A DNA stretch of 64,000 nt from Rhizobium terricola. Its GTDB lineage: Bacteria > Pseudomonadota > Alphaproteobacteria > Rhizobiales > Rhizobiaceae. Of the stretch, positions 44,971 through 52,891 are shown one piece after another. The notes under the pieces are model-generated. The model saw nothing but the letters and a program-made list of their open reading frames with translations, did not search any database and had not been told where the DNA came from. Position 1 is the stretch's first letter. Each line of letters begins with the position of its first letter. The translations under genes and the position numbers were made by a program. The stretch lies in the NCBI RefSeq assembly GCF_012927355.1, contig NZ_JABBGK010000001.1, forward strand, positions 434,001 to 498,000, read 5' to 3'.

Positions 44971-46310
44971 TCTGCCGCTTCGACCCGGGTGGCCGCGAGG
45001 CCGAGGCGTGCCGGAACCGGCCTTGCGCGGGCGAGATCCGCCTTCAGCCGCTTGCGGAACGCCATGTCGTTGACGGTCACGGTGTGGCGGGGCGAATTGA
45101 CCTGATCGACATCCGGGTGGGCGAGCTCATGGTTGATGAGCTGCGACAACGGAGCGCTGGGCTGCCAGAGGCCGGCGAGGTGGCGCGCCGCAAGCTTGGC
45201 CTGCAGTTCTGCGCCGGGCCATATGCAGCCGAGCGGTTGGAACAGGCCGATGAAGTAGATGTTCTTGAGCTTTTCCGGCAGCATCTTCTGGTAGAGTCTC
45301 ACCGGGGCCTTCGACAGGTCGATTACGGCCTTGTCGAGGAAGGGATGGGTGATCTGGTAGCCGGTGCAGGCGACGATCACGTCGAACTCTTCCGAGGTGC
45401 CGTCGACGAAATGCACGCGCTTGCCGTCGAGGCGCTGGATGTCGCGCTTCGGCTGGACCTTGCCGTGGCGGATGGCGAGATAGAGATCCGAATTCAGCGT
45501 CGGATGGGTCGCCATGATGCGGTGATCGGGGTCCGGCAGGCCGATATCGCGATTCTTTCCCTGGAGCAGGTTGAGCAGGAATTCCAGGCCCATCAGCTGC
45601 AGCCGCTTGGGCAGCCAGGTGAAGCGGTAGAACAGCTTGTCGACCGGCTGGCCGAGCATGAACTTCGGAATGAGGTAGTAGCCACGGCGCCAGCTGATCG
45701 CGGTCTTTGCCGAGACGCGCGACGTTTCGACCGCCACATCACAGGCCGAATTGCCGCCGCCGATGACCAGCACGCGCTGGTCGGCGAAGGGGGCGGCGCG
45801 CTTGTATTCGTGGGAATGCATCATCTTGCCGGTGAAGGTTCCGGGATACTCCGGCATGCGCGGCGTGTGGTGGTGGCCGTTGCAGACGCAGAGCGCGTCG
45901 AAGACCTCGGTCGTTGCCCCGTCATCCCCGGTCTTGCGCCAGGTGACCGACCAGCGATCGCCGGGGGCGGGCTCGCACTTGACCACTTCCGTTTCGAAGC
46001 GGATCCGGTCGGTGACGCCGAAATTCCTTGCGTAGTCCTGGAAATAGCGCGCCAGCACGCGATGCGACGGATAGTCGGCCGCATCGGCGGGAAGCGGGAA
46101 GTCCTCGTAGGATGAGGTGTATTTCGAACTGATGATGTGGGTCGTCTCGAACACGCTCGAATGGCCCGTCGGATCGTCGAAGCGCCAGTTGCCGCCGACG
46201 CCCTGGCAGCGGTCGAAGCCGACGACATCGAAGCCGAGATCGGTAAAATTCTTGATGGCCGCGATACCGGCCGGTCCGGCGCCGATCACGGCGACACGCT
46301 TTGCAGTCAT
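44967..46310 (-). CDS. Flavin-containing monooxygenase (FMO/Baeyer-Villiger type)
   Basis: A 447-residue flavoenzyme. FAD motif GAGPAG at residues 10-15, FMO fingerprint FTGKMMHSHEYK, NADPH-site GGGNSACDVA, and the ACTGYQ block. The fingerprint FxGxxxHxxxY is that of class B monooxygenases which oxidise ketones, amines or sulfur compounds. First gene of an FMO-hydrolase-SDR operon whose order resembles the mymA-lipR-sadH genes of mycobacteria. A TetR gene is transcribed divergently, with a twin palindromic operator between. Confidence 0.9.
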   Translation of the reverse strand: MTAKRVAVIGAGPAGIAAIKNFTDLGFDVVGFDRCQGVGGNWRFDDPTGHSSVFETTHIISSKYTSSYEDFPLPADAADYPSHRVLARYFQDYARNFGVTDRIRFETEVVKCEPAPGDRWSVTWRKTGDDGATTEVFDALCVCNGHHHTPRMPEYPGTFTGKMMHSHEYKRAAPFADQRVLVIGGGNSACDVAVETSRVSAKTAISWRRGYYLIPKFMLGQPVDKLFYRFTWLPKRLQLMGLEFLLNLLQGKNRDIGLPDPDHRIMATHPTLNSDLYLAIRHGKVQPKRDIQRLDGKRVHFVDGTSEEFDVIVACTGYQITHPFLDKAVIDLSKAPVRLYQKMLPEKLKNIYFIGLFQPLGCIWPGAELQAKLAARHLAGLWQPSAPLSQLINHELAHPDVDQVNSPRHTVTVNDMAFRKRLKADLARARPVPARLGLAATRVEAAE

Positions 46311-46357
46311 GGGGTTCCTCCTCCCAAAGTGCCCTTGCGATTGACGTTCGACAAAAA

Positions 46358-46395
46358 TGACGCCTGTGTCAAATTAAAAAATGACACAGGTGTCA
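46358..46395. promoter_or_regulatory. Twin palindromic operator between FMO operon and TetR gene
   Basis: TGACGCCTGTGTCA (46358-46371) and TGACACAGGTGTCA (46382-46395) are two copies of a near palindrome TGACAC-N2-GTGTCA, centres 24 bases apart, in an AT-rich linker 48 bases upstream of the FMO start and 72 bases upstream of the TetR start. This fits two TetR dimers controlling both promoters. Confidence 0.8.
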
Positions 46396-46466
46396 ATTTT
46401 TGCGAAAGACAGAGTGTGAATTAGCTTTCGCTTCACGAGGCAGGGGCTTTGTGGGAGAACGTCCGG

Positions 46467-47063
46467 GTGAACGAATCGAAGCGGGACCAGAACAAGAAGG
46501 CCAACCGCGACGCCCTTCTGGCGTCGGCGCGGACCGTGCTGTCGCAGCTCGGCTACGGGGCCGCGACGGTCAGAGACATCGTACGCGGCAGCGGACTGGC
46601 GCCGGGCTCGTTCTACAACTACTTCCACGACAAGGAGGCGGTTTTCGAGGCGCTGGTCGCGGAGATCATGGAGCCACTGGCCGAGAAGCTGCGCACCAGC
46701 CGGCGCGAGGCGACGACGGTCGAAGCCTTTATCGGAGCACCCTTCGAACTTGCGGCGAAGGTCGCACTCGAGGATCCGGAAAACGCGCTGCTGATTGCCC
46801 GCAACCAGACCATCTTCCGGCGGATCTTCTATCTTGCCGATCGCAAGACCGACATCCAGAAGGATCTCGAAAGGGACCTGCTCGACTGGACGGCGCGCGG
46901 CCGGCTGAAGCCCCATGACGCGGCGCTGATGGCCGAGACGATGATCGCGCTCGGCGTCGATCTGGTCGTGCATGTCTCGCTGACGCCCGAGATCGCCGAG
47001 CAGCGCGTCGCCTTTCTCGTGGGGCTTTTCCGGGCATCGATCGAGGTCGAAACGCCGCGCTGA
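46467..47063 (+). CDS. TetR-family repressor of the FMO operon
   Basis: A 198-residue repressor. HTH: LGYGAATVRDIVRGSGLAPGSFYNYFHDKEAVF (in two parts, about 26-58), with the usual SFYNYF recognition helix, followed by a helical ligand domain. GTG 46467 has GGGAG nine bases upstream; a TTG 18 bases earlier is possible. Divergent from the FMO gene and next to the twin operator; the inducer is probably a hydrophobic substrate of the FMO pathway. Confidence 0.88.
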   Translation: MNESKRDQNKKANRDALLASARTVLSQLGYGAATVRDIVRGSGLAPGSFYNYFHDKEAVFEALVAEIMEPLAEKLRTSRREATTVEAFIGAPFELAAKVALEDPENALLIARNQTIFRRIFYLADRKTDIQKDLERDLLDWTARGRLKPHDAALMAETMIALGVDLVVHVSLTPEIAEQRVAFLVGLFRASIEVETPR

Positions 47064-47104
47064 CCCGACCGGTGGACAGGGTGGTTTCGGGCGTTCGCTT
47101 GCTT

Positions 47105-47180
47105 TGACAAAGGGCGCGTTGTCGTCCATATACCGGCCGAAGGAAACCGCCGGGCGCTTGTGAGAGCGCCGGCGGTTTCG
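47105..47180 (+). promoter_or_regulatory. Sigma70-type promoter and structured leader of the CDF gene
   Basis: TTGACA at 47105-47110 and ATATAC at 47129-47134, 18 bases apart, predict a start near 47141. Immediately after comes a long hairpin, arms 47144-47159 and 47166-47180 with one bulged G, then GCGTTTT. The arrangement could be a regulatory leader, a premature terminator, or a small RNA gene. No known riboswitch class is recognised. Confidence 0.5.
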
Positions 47181-47233
47181 CGTTTTCGGGCTCGAATTTC
47201 TGCAATTCGTTCGCATCTGCAAGGAATGTCTAA

Positions 47234-48142
47234 ATGTCGGAACATGGCAACGGCATCGTCGCGCGGCTGGCCTTCTGGGGCATCCCGCTCTCGTTCGGGG
47301 TTATGGGGCTCAAGCTCGTGGCCTGGTGGGTAACGGGATCAGTCGCCCTGCTGTCGGACGGACTGGAATCGACGGTCAACGTGATCGCGGCTTTCGTCGC
47401 CTATTTCGTCATCCGCTATGCTCAGAAACCGGCCGACCAGGACCATCCCTACGGGCATCACAAGGCCGAATACCTGTCGGCCGTTCTCGAAGGCGTGCTG
47501 ATCGTCGTTGCCGCGCTGTTGATCGTCAACGAGGCCTATCACGGTCTCTTCGCGCCGAAGATGCCGGATGCGCCGGTGCTCGGCCTTGCCATCAATGCGG
47601 CAGCGGGCGCGATCAACGCCGCCTGGGCGATCACGCTCATCCGGGTCGGCAAGTCCCATCGTTCACCGGCGCTTTCGGCCGACGGCCAGCACATCATGTC
47701 GGACGTCGTGACCTCGGGCGGCGTGCTGGTCGGCCTCGTCCTGGCGCTCATCACGGGTTATGCGATCCTCGATCCGGTGCTCGCCATCCTGGTGGCGCTC
47801 AACATCATCTTCCAGGGCTGGAAGGTGATTTCGCACTCGGTCGACGGGCTGATGGACAAGGCGGTCGAACCGGCGGAGGACGCAGCGATCAAGGCGGCGA
47901 TCGGCGCCAACCTCGCGGGCTCGATCAACGTGCATTACCTGCGCACCCGCCGGGCCGGCGCGGTCACCTTCGTCGCCTTCGACCTGGTGGTCCCGACCGA
48001 CATGCCGGTGGGCAAGGCGCACGAGATCTGCGATCGGCTCGAAGCCGCGGTGAAGGGTGCGCTGCCCGGCGCGCGCGTGACCATTCATGTCGAGCCGGAA
48101 AGCGAAAAGGCCCATGGCGTGGCCGTCACGGTGAAGGGATAG
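47234..48142 (+). CDS. Cation diffusion facilitator (CDF) metal exporter
   Basis: A 302-residue inner-membrane metal/proton antiporter with six helices and a C-terminal cytoplasmic domain. TM2 carries SDGLES: Asp42 is present but the fourth position after it is Ser46, where many CDF proteins have Asp. TM5 carries His153-x3-Asp157 (HIMSD). [12 protein letters not shown] is the His-rich loop after TM2. The altered TM2 site suggests a metal preference unlike Zn/Fe transporters, Mn being a candidate, but this cannot be decided by eye. queF follows four bases later. Confidence 0.9.
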   Translation: MSEHGNGIVARLAFWGIPLSFGVMGLKLVAWWVTGSVALLSDGLESTVNVIAAFVAYFVIRYAQKPADQDHPYGHHKAEYLSAVLEGVLIVVAALLIVNEAYHGLFAPKMPDAPVLGLAINAAAGAINAAWAITLIRVGKSHRSPALSADGQHIMSDVVTSGGVLVGLVLALITGYAILDPVLAILVALNIIFQGWKVISHSVDGLMDKAVEPAEDAAIKAAIGANLAGSINVHYLRTRRAGAVTFVAFDLVVPTDMPVGKAHEICDRLEAAVKGALPGARVTIHVEPESEKAHGVAVTVKG

Positions 48143-48146
48143 AACG

Positions 48147-48611
48147 ATGAGCAAGACCGACGTATCGGGACTTTCGCAGCTGGGGCATGCCGTCGAGGCG
48201 CCGACCAGCCCGGAGACCGCCGTGCTCGAGCGCGTGCCGAACGGCAATGCCGGGACGGACTATGTGGTGCGCTTCACCGCGCCGGAATTCACCTCGCTCT
48301 GCCCGATGACCGGCCAGCCGGACTTCGCCCATATCGTCATCGACTACATCCCCGGCGATTGGCTGGTGGAATCGAAGTCGTTGAAGCTCTTCCTGTTCTC
48401 GTTCCGCAATCACGGCGCCTTCCACGAGGACTGCTCGATCTACATCGCCAAGCGCATCATCGAGCTCCTCGAGCCGAAGTGGCTGAGAATCGGCGCCTAC
48501 TGGTATCCGCGCGGTGGTATTCCAATCGACGTCTTCTGGCAGACGGGCGAGCCGCCGGCGGGCGTCTGGCTTCCGGAACAGGGCGTGGCGACCTATCGCG
48601 GGCGGGGCTGA
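48147..48611 (+). CDS. queF: NADPH-dependent 7-cyano-7-deazaguanine reductase QueF
   Basis: A 154-residue enzyme of the T-fold superfamily reducing preQ0 to preQ1 in queuosine synthesis. [16 protein letters not shown] holds catalytic Cys52 and Asp59; [20 protein letters not shown] (in parts) is the NADPH/substrate block. Short, single-domain type. It begins four bases after the CDF gene, so the two are cotranscribed although their functions are unrelated. Confidence 0.95.
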   Translation: MSKTDVSGLSQLGHAVEAPTSPETAVLERVPNGNAGTDYVVRFTAPEFTSLCPMTGQPDFAHIVIDYIPGDWLVESKSLKLFLFSFRNHGAFHEDCSIYIAKRIIELLEPKWLRIGAYWYPRGGIPIDVFWQTGEPPAGVWLPEQGVATYRGRG

Positions 48612-48922
48612 ACGGCTGCATCCCGCGACACCGAGGCGGATGCCGAAAGGCGAGTCGCATCAGCGGTTTGGCATGCGATACTGAGGAAATGATTCCGCTT
48701 TTTGTTGGCCGGCGGCCCTTGAAAGGCTCCGGGCTGAGGGATGGAAGGTTCACGTCGGGAAACGCTTTCCAAACAATGCCTTGGCCTCGCCTTCGGAAGG
48801 CGCGGAACAAGCGACGGATGCAGATGAATATCCTTCATTAGTAAAACTTAAACCTTAAGGCGAAGCGCAGCGTTAATGCCTCTGTGACATTGCTTAAGCA
48901 CTTGAACAGAGGCTTACGAAAC
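48612..48922. other. Intergenic region before the GGDEF-EAL gene
   Basis: No gene is recognised in these 311 bases. Open frames on both strands translate to low-quality sequence. A small GGCGAAGGC-type hairpin (CGCCTTC/GGAAGGCG near 48788-48803) and an AT-rich stretch at 48835-48860 that could hold the promoter are the only features. Confidence 0.45.
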
Positions 48923-51151
48923 ATGGCGCTACATGCCTTTCGCCGATCGACCGACTTTCTCATCCTGAAGGTGGTCGTGGCCGCATTTCTCGGCCTTCTG
49001 GTGCTGACGGCGGGGACCTTCGGTTTCCTCGTCTGGTCGACCTGGAACATCGACGAAGTGGCGTCTGCCCGCCAGAAGGACATGGCGCGCCATGTCATCG
49101 GCCGCTTCCGCTACCAGATCGCCCATGATCAGGAGAGCGTGACCGTCTGGGACGATGCGATCAGCAATGCGCGCGAACTTCCCGGGGTTGAAGCGGAGGA
49201 ATGGACGAACGCCAATCTCGGCGAATGGATGTCCACCTATTTCCGCCACGACGCGGCCTATGTCCTGTCGCCGGGCAATGAGCCGGTCTATGCCTATTCG
49301 CGCCACCATCAGGCACCGATAACGGAGTATGCGCAGATCCGTCTGACGATCACGCCGATGCTGGGTGCCCTGCGCGACGGCCTACGGCGCAGCGACGTCG
49401 CGGTCGAGGAGGGGTTGCAGACGTTCGGCGTTGCCGATTTCCGCATCCTCAACGGGCGACCGGCGGTCATCAGCCTGAAGCCGATCGTCAGCGACAGCGG
49501 GGAGATCGAGCAGGTCGCGGGACAGGAGTACGTGCACGTCGCGATCCGCTATCTGGACGGCCAGTTCCTGAAGGAGCTGCAGAGCAAGTATGATTTCGAC
49601 AGCATGCACTTCGCGCCGGTCTTCCGCGATGAAGGCCGAAGCGTCGGGTTGCCGCTGCTGGCAAGCGGCGGCGGGGTGATCGGATATCTCGTCTGGGAGC
49701 CTTACCGTCCCGGGCTGGACTTCCTCGTTTCGATCACGCCGGCGCTGCTTCTGATCCTGGCGATTGCGATCGGCGCGGTCTCCATCCTCATCGTCATGCT
49801 CTCCCGCCGCATCAAGGCCAATCGCGACCAGGAAGCGAAGATCCGCCATCTCGCGACACATGATCCGCTGACGGGCCTGCTCAACCGCGCGGCGTTCGAA
49901 GCGATCCTCGATCGCCGGCTCGCGGACGCCGGTGGACAAGCCAACCAGATCGCGGTGCTCTATCTCGACCTCGATCGCTTCAAGCCGATCAATGACACGC
50001 TTGGCCACCAGGCCGGCGACCGGGTAATCTGCGGCGTCGGCGAGCGCATCAAGGCGCTTTTGCCGCCCCATTCGGCGCTCTGCCGCATCGGCGGCGACGA
50101 GTTCAACGTGCTGATCCCCTATGACGACTTTGCCGACGTGGAACGTCTCGCCACGGCCATCGTTGAGGCGATCCAGGCGCCCTTCGACATCGATGGTCAG
50201 ACGGCCTTCGTCGGCATTTCTGTCGGCGTCGCCATCGCGCCGCAGCACGGCCGGGAGCGCACCGAGCTCACCCGCAAGGCCGACGTCGCGCTCTACAGCG
50301 CCAAGGCGAGCGGCCGCGGCTGCTACTCGATCTTCGGACCGCACATGGATGCGCTGGTGCGCGAGCGGGCGGAAATCGAACGCGACCTGCGCAAGGCGCT
50401 TTCCGACCTCAGCCAGTTCAAGGTCTTCTACCAGCCGAAATACCTCGCGGAGAGCGGGGAGATGGGCAGTGTCGAGGCGCTGGCACGCTGGCAACATCCG
50501 ACGCGGGGGATGATCTCACCCGTCTACTTCGTGCCGATCGCGGAGGAGGCAGGCCTGATCCGCGAACTTGGCCGCTACGTCCTGGAGCAGGCCTGCCGCG
50601 ATGCAGCCCGCTGGCCCTTCGAGACGGTTGCCGTGAATGTTTCTCCGGTGCAATTGCGCGACCCGGGTTTTGCCGTTGACGTGATGGGCATTCTTTCACG
50701 CACCGGGCTCCTGCCGAACCGGCTCGAGCTGGAGGTGACCGAGACCGCCTGGATGGAGGAGTGCGAGGAGTGCTCGACCAACTTCCGCGCACTTAGGGCC
50801 GCCGGGATCGGGATCGCGCTCGATGACTTCGGCACCGGGTTCTCGACGTTCGGCCGCCTGCACGAGACCGAGGTGGACCATATCAAGATCGACAAGTCCT
50901 TCGTCGAGGGGTTGGGGGCCGATCGCGGTGACGAGGCGATCATTCAGGCGATCGTCGAGCTTGCGCGCGCCAAGGGGCTGAAGACCACGGCCGAAGGCGT
51001 GGAGACCGAAGCGCAGATGGAGTTCCTCAAGCGCGTCGGCTGCGACGAGCTGCAGGGCTTCCTCTACTCCGAACCGCTGTCGGGCGAGGAGGTCGACCGC
51101 CTCCTGGCCGGCCGGCCTGACCGGCGGTTGCCGCGTCTCTCCATCGTTTAG
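48923..51151 (+). CDS. CHASE4-GGDEF-EAL cyclic-di-GMP enzyme
   Basis: A 742-residue inner-membrane protein. TM1 near residues 14-36, a periplasmic CHASE4-like sensor (VWDDAISNARELPG, FRHDAAYVLSPGNEPVYAYS), TM2 near 265-288, then a diguanylate cyclase domain with intact active site GGDEF and a phosphodiesterase domain with EALARW, NVSPVQLRDPGF, DDFGTGFS and EGVETEAQ. Both catalytic halves look complete, so it may make or degrade c-di-GMP depending on the signal. ATG 48923 is preferred over GTG 48884 since GAGG lies upstream and the membrane helix follows sooner. Confidence 0.93.
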   Translation: MALHAFRRSTDFLILKVVVAAFLGLLVLTAGTFGFLVWSTWNIDEVASARQKDMARHVIGRFRYQIAHDQESVTVWDDAISNARELPGVEAEEWTNANLGEWMSTYFRHDAAYVLSPGNEPVYAYSRHHQAPITEYAQIRLTITPMLGALRDGLRRSDVAVEEGLQTFGVADFRILNGRPAVISLKPIVSDSGEIEQVAGQEYVHVAIRYLDGQFLKELQSKYDFDSMHFAPVFRDEGRSVGLPLLASGGGVIGYLVWEPYRPGLDFLVSITPALLLILAIAIGAVSILIVMLSRRIKANRDQEAKIRHLATHDPLTGLLNRAAFEAILDRRLADAGGQANQIAVLYLDLDRFKPINDTLGHQAGDRVICGVGERIKALLPPHSALCRIGGDEFNVLIPYDDFADVERLATAIVEAIQAPFDIDGQTAFVGISVGVAIAPQHGRERTELTRKADVALYSAKASGRGCYSIFGPHMDALVRERAEIERDLRKALSDLSQFKVFYQPKYLAESGEMGSVEALARWQHPTRGMISPVYFVPIAEEAGLIRELGRYVLEQACRDAARWPFETVAVNVSPVQLRDPGFAVDVMGILSRTGLLPNRLELEVTETAWMEECEECSTNFRALRAAGIGIALDDFGTGFSTFGRLHETEVDHIKIDKSFVEGLGADRGDEAIIQAIVELARAKGLKTTAEGVETEAQMEFLKRVGCDELQGFLYSEPLSGEEVDRLLAGRPDRRLPRLSIV

Positions 51152-51169
51152 ACTGCTCTTCCATCCGGC

Positions 51170-51203
51170 AAAAAGAAATCGGCGGGTCGCGAGACCCGCC
51201 GAT
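51170..51203 (-). terminator. Terminator after the HupE/UreJ gene
   Basis: Eleven-pair stem (51178-51188 with 51193-51203), GCGA loop; on the minus strand it is followed by TTCTTTTT. Convergent with the GGDEF-EAL gene. Confidence 0.85.
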
Positions 51204-51233
51204 CGTCGTTGGATGATGTTGTCTTCCGGCGGA

Positions 51234-51806
51234 TCAGCCGAAAGCGATTGCTGCGCCACCGAAGACGGTCGCCACGCCGAGAAGGCGGGTAACCTGCGGG
51301 CCGAGGCGCGACAGAGCGACGCCGAGGCCGACGCCGGCAGCGTGCAGCAGCGCGGTCGACAGCACGAAGCCGAGGCCGAACTGAAGCGCGCCGGCCGAGC
51401 CGAGCTCGCCGCCGTGGGCGTGGCCGTGGAAGAGGGCGAAGAGGCCGACCACGGCGGCGGAGGCTGCGACCGGGAGGCGGACCGCGGCGGCGACCAGAAG
51501 GCCAAGGCCGATGACCGAGGCGAGAATGGCCGGCTCTACGAAGGGCAGGCCGACTCCGCCTACCGCGAGCGCGAAGCCGAGCGCCATGGTGGCGACGAAG
51601 GCGGCCGGAACGGCAAGAAGGGCGCGGCCGCCGATCTGCGAGGCCCAGAGGCCTACGGCGACCATGGCCAGGATGTGGTCTGCCCCGAACAGCGGATGGG
51701 AGACGCCTGCCATCAGCGAGCCGTGTTCCTCGGGATTGAGGTGGGCGAAGGCAGGGGCGGTGGCTGCGGCGAAGATGGCAGCCGTCATGGAAAGTCTCTT
51801 GAGCAT
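51234..51806 (-). CDS. HupE/UreJ-family metal (nickel/cobalt) permease
   Basis: A 190-residue protein with a signal peptide (residues 1-21, ending AFAH) and six hydrophobic helices. HPLFGADHILAMVAVG carries the His/Asp motif of HupE/UreJ nickel transporters, and LFHGHAHGGEL is the second His cluster. Normally sits in urease or hydrogenase clusters; here it is isolated. Substrate Ni or Co is inferred from family. No metal riboswitch is recognised upstream. Confidence 0.92.
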   Translation of the reverse strand: MLKRLSMTAAIFAAATAPAFAHLNPEEHGSLMAGVSHPLFGADHILAMVAVGLWASQIGGRALLAVPAAFVATMALGFALAVGGVGLPFVEPAILASVIGLGLLVAAAVRLPVAASAAVVGLFALFHGHAHGGELGSAGALQFGLGFVLSTALLHAAGVGLGVALSRLGPQVTRLLGVATVFGGAAIAFG

Positions 51807-52031
51807 ATTTGTCCCTCTCTTTGGTCGACACGGCGCCTGGAAATCAGTCGCGCCGGCCCTCTCTATATCGGATGGAAAGAACTATCGTAAGGCGAATGTC
51901 GCTGTCCACGGCAAAACTCGTATTGCCCGGACTATGGCCTTTTGCCGGGGCCGCTGACTAACGTGTCCGCGTCACGGCAAGGGACACATGCGACACGGTC
52001 GGACCTCGTGCCTTGGGAGAGGTCGTGGCAA

Positions 52032-52065
52032 TTCTTCCCTCCGCACCGGCATGCGGAAGGAAGAA
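52032..52065 (-). terminator. Hairpin after the lipoprotein gene
   Basis: About 14 pairs (52032-52045 with 52052-52065, one G-U in the minus-strand RNA), 18 bases past the lipoprotein stop. No U run. Confidence 0.55.
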
Positions 52066-52082
52066 ATCAGGCATGGGCAGGA

Positions 52083-52580
52083 CTATTTCTGCGGATGGGC
52101 GTTCAGAACCTCGGCGCAGCGCGAGAAGCTCAGGCCTTCGCCGTCCGTGTCGTTCGTCGCGCGGATGGCGACGATCGTCTGGCGCGGATCGGCGGTGATC
52201 TGCAGCTCGCAGAACAGGTCCTCGTAGCGCGGCGGCGAGATCATCTGCGGCTGAGGCTGGTACGTGCCGTAGGTCGTCGTCTTGGTGACGGTGACGCCCG
52301 GCTTGGTTTCCTTCGTCTCGGTGCGGGTCGTGGTCTGCGCCGGGGTCGGGCTCGTATAGGTCGGGGCGATGTAGCGGGTCGTGTCGCCGCCGCGCCAGCT
52401 GTAGATGACATTGCCGCTGGCCATCTGGAACTGCGAGATCGGCGGGCCGTACTGGCTGAAGAAGAGTTCGACCGGCTGTCCGACCCAGCGTGACTGGATG
52501 ACCGTGTTGGCTTCTTCGGTGGTCGTGCAACCGGCGAGCACGACGGCGACGGCCGCCAGGGCGGCAAGGCGAATTTTCAT
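52083..52580 (-). CDS. Putative lipoprotein
   Basis: A 165-residue exported protein. Lipobox LAGC at residues 14-17 after a hydrophobic signal. The mature part has a Q/F-rich module (VELFFSQYGPPISQFQMASGNVIYSWRGG), a Thr/Lys/Pro-rich linker (TPAQTTTRTETKETK) and a C-terminal half with one more Cys pair (FCELQITAD, FSRCAEVL). The first module resembles lipoproteins of the SmpA/OmlA-like type, but family assignment is weak. ATG 52580. Confidence 0.75.
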   Translation of the reverse strand: MKIRLAALAAVAVVLAGCTTTEEANTVIQSRWVGQPVELFFSQYGPPISQFQMASGNVIYSWRGGDTTRYIAPTYTSPTPAQTTTRTETKETKPGVTVTKTTTYGTYQPQPQMISPPRYEDLFCELQITADPRQTIVAIRATNDTDGEGLSFSRCAEVLNAHPQK

Positions 52581-52891
52581 CTCGGTTCTACCCCTCAAGA
52601 ACAGCGTGACGCTGCGATGTTTCGTTCAACCCCGTAGGCCTTGAGCCTCGACCGGACCGAAGGCAGCCGACTGGCGCCCGGACCGTGTGCTCCGCGGTTT
52701 CGCGCGGCACGTTAGAAGCGTGCTCGCGCGCTCCGCAAGGCGAAGTCGGCGATACACCCATATTTGGCCGGCATCGTCCCCGGCGATCCTGTCCTTCGTC
52801 AATTTTCCTTGCTCGGCGCGGCACATGCCCCATATTTGGTCATGAGATATCCGCTTATCGCCAAGCGGCCGACAACCGGGAGCGTCGAGCC
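52581..52891. other. Divergent intergenic region, lipoprotein / selO
   Basis: No gene is recognised. An 11-base direct repeat CCCATATTTGG occurs at 52757-52767 and 52829-52839, 72 bases apart, the second 53 bases before the selO start. It may be a regulator site or promoter element. Confidence 0.45.

Noticed and set aside
51807..52031. Possible cobalamin or nickel riboswitch before the HupE/UreJ gene
   Set aside because: No B12-box or other recognised core sequence.
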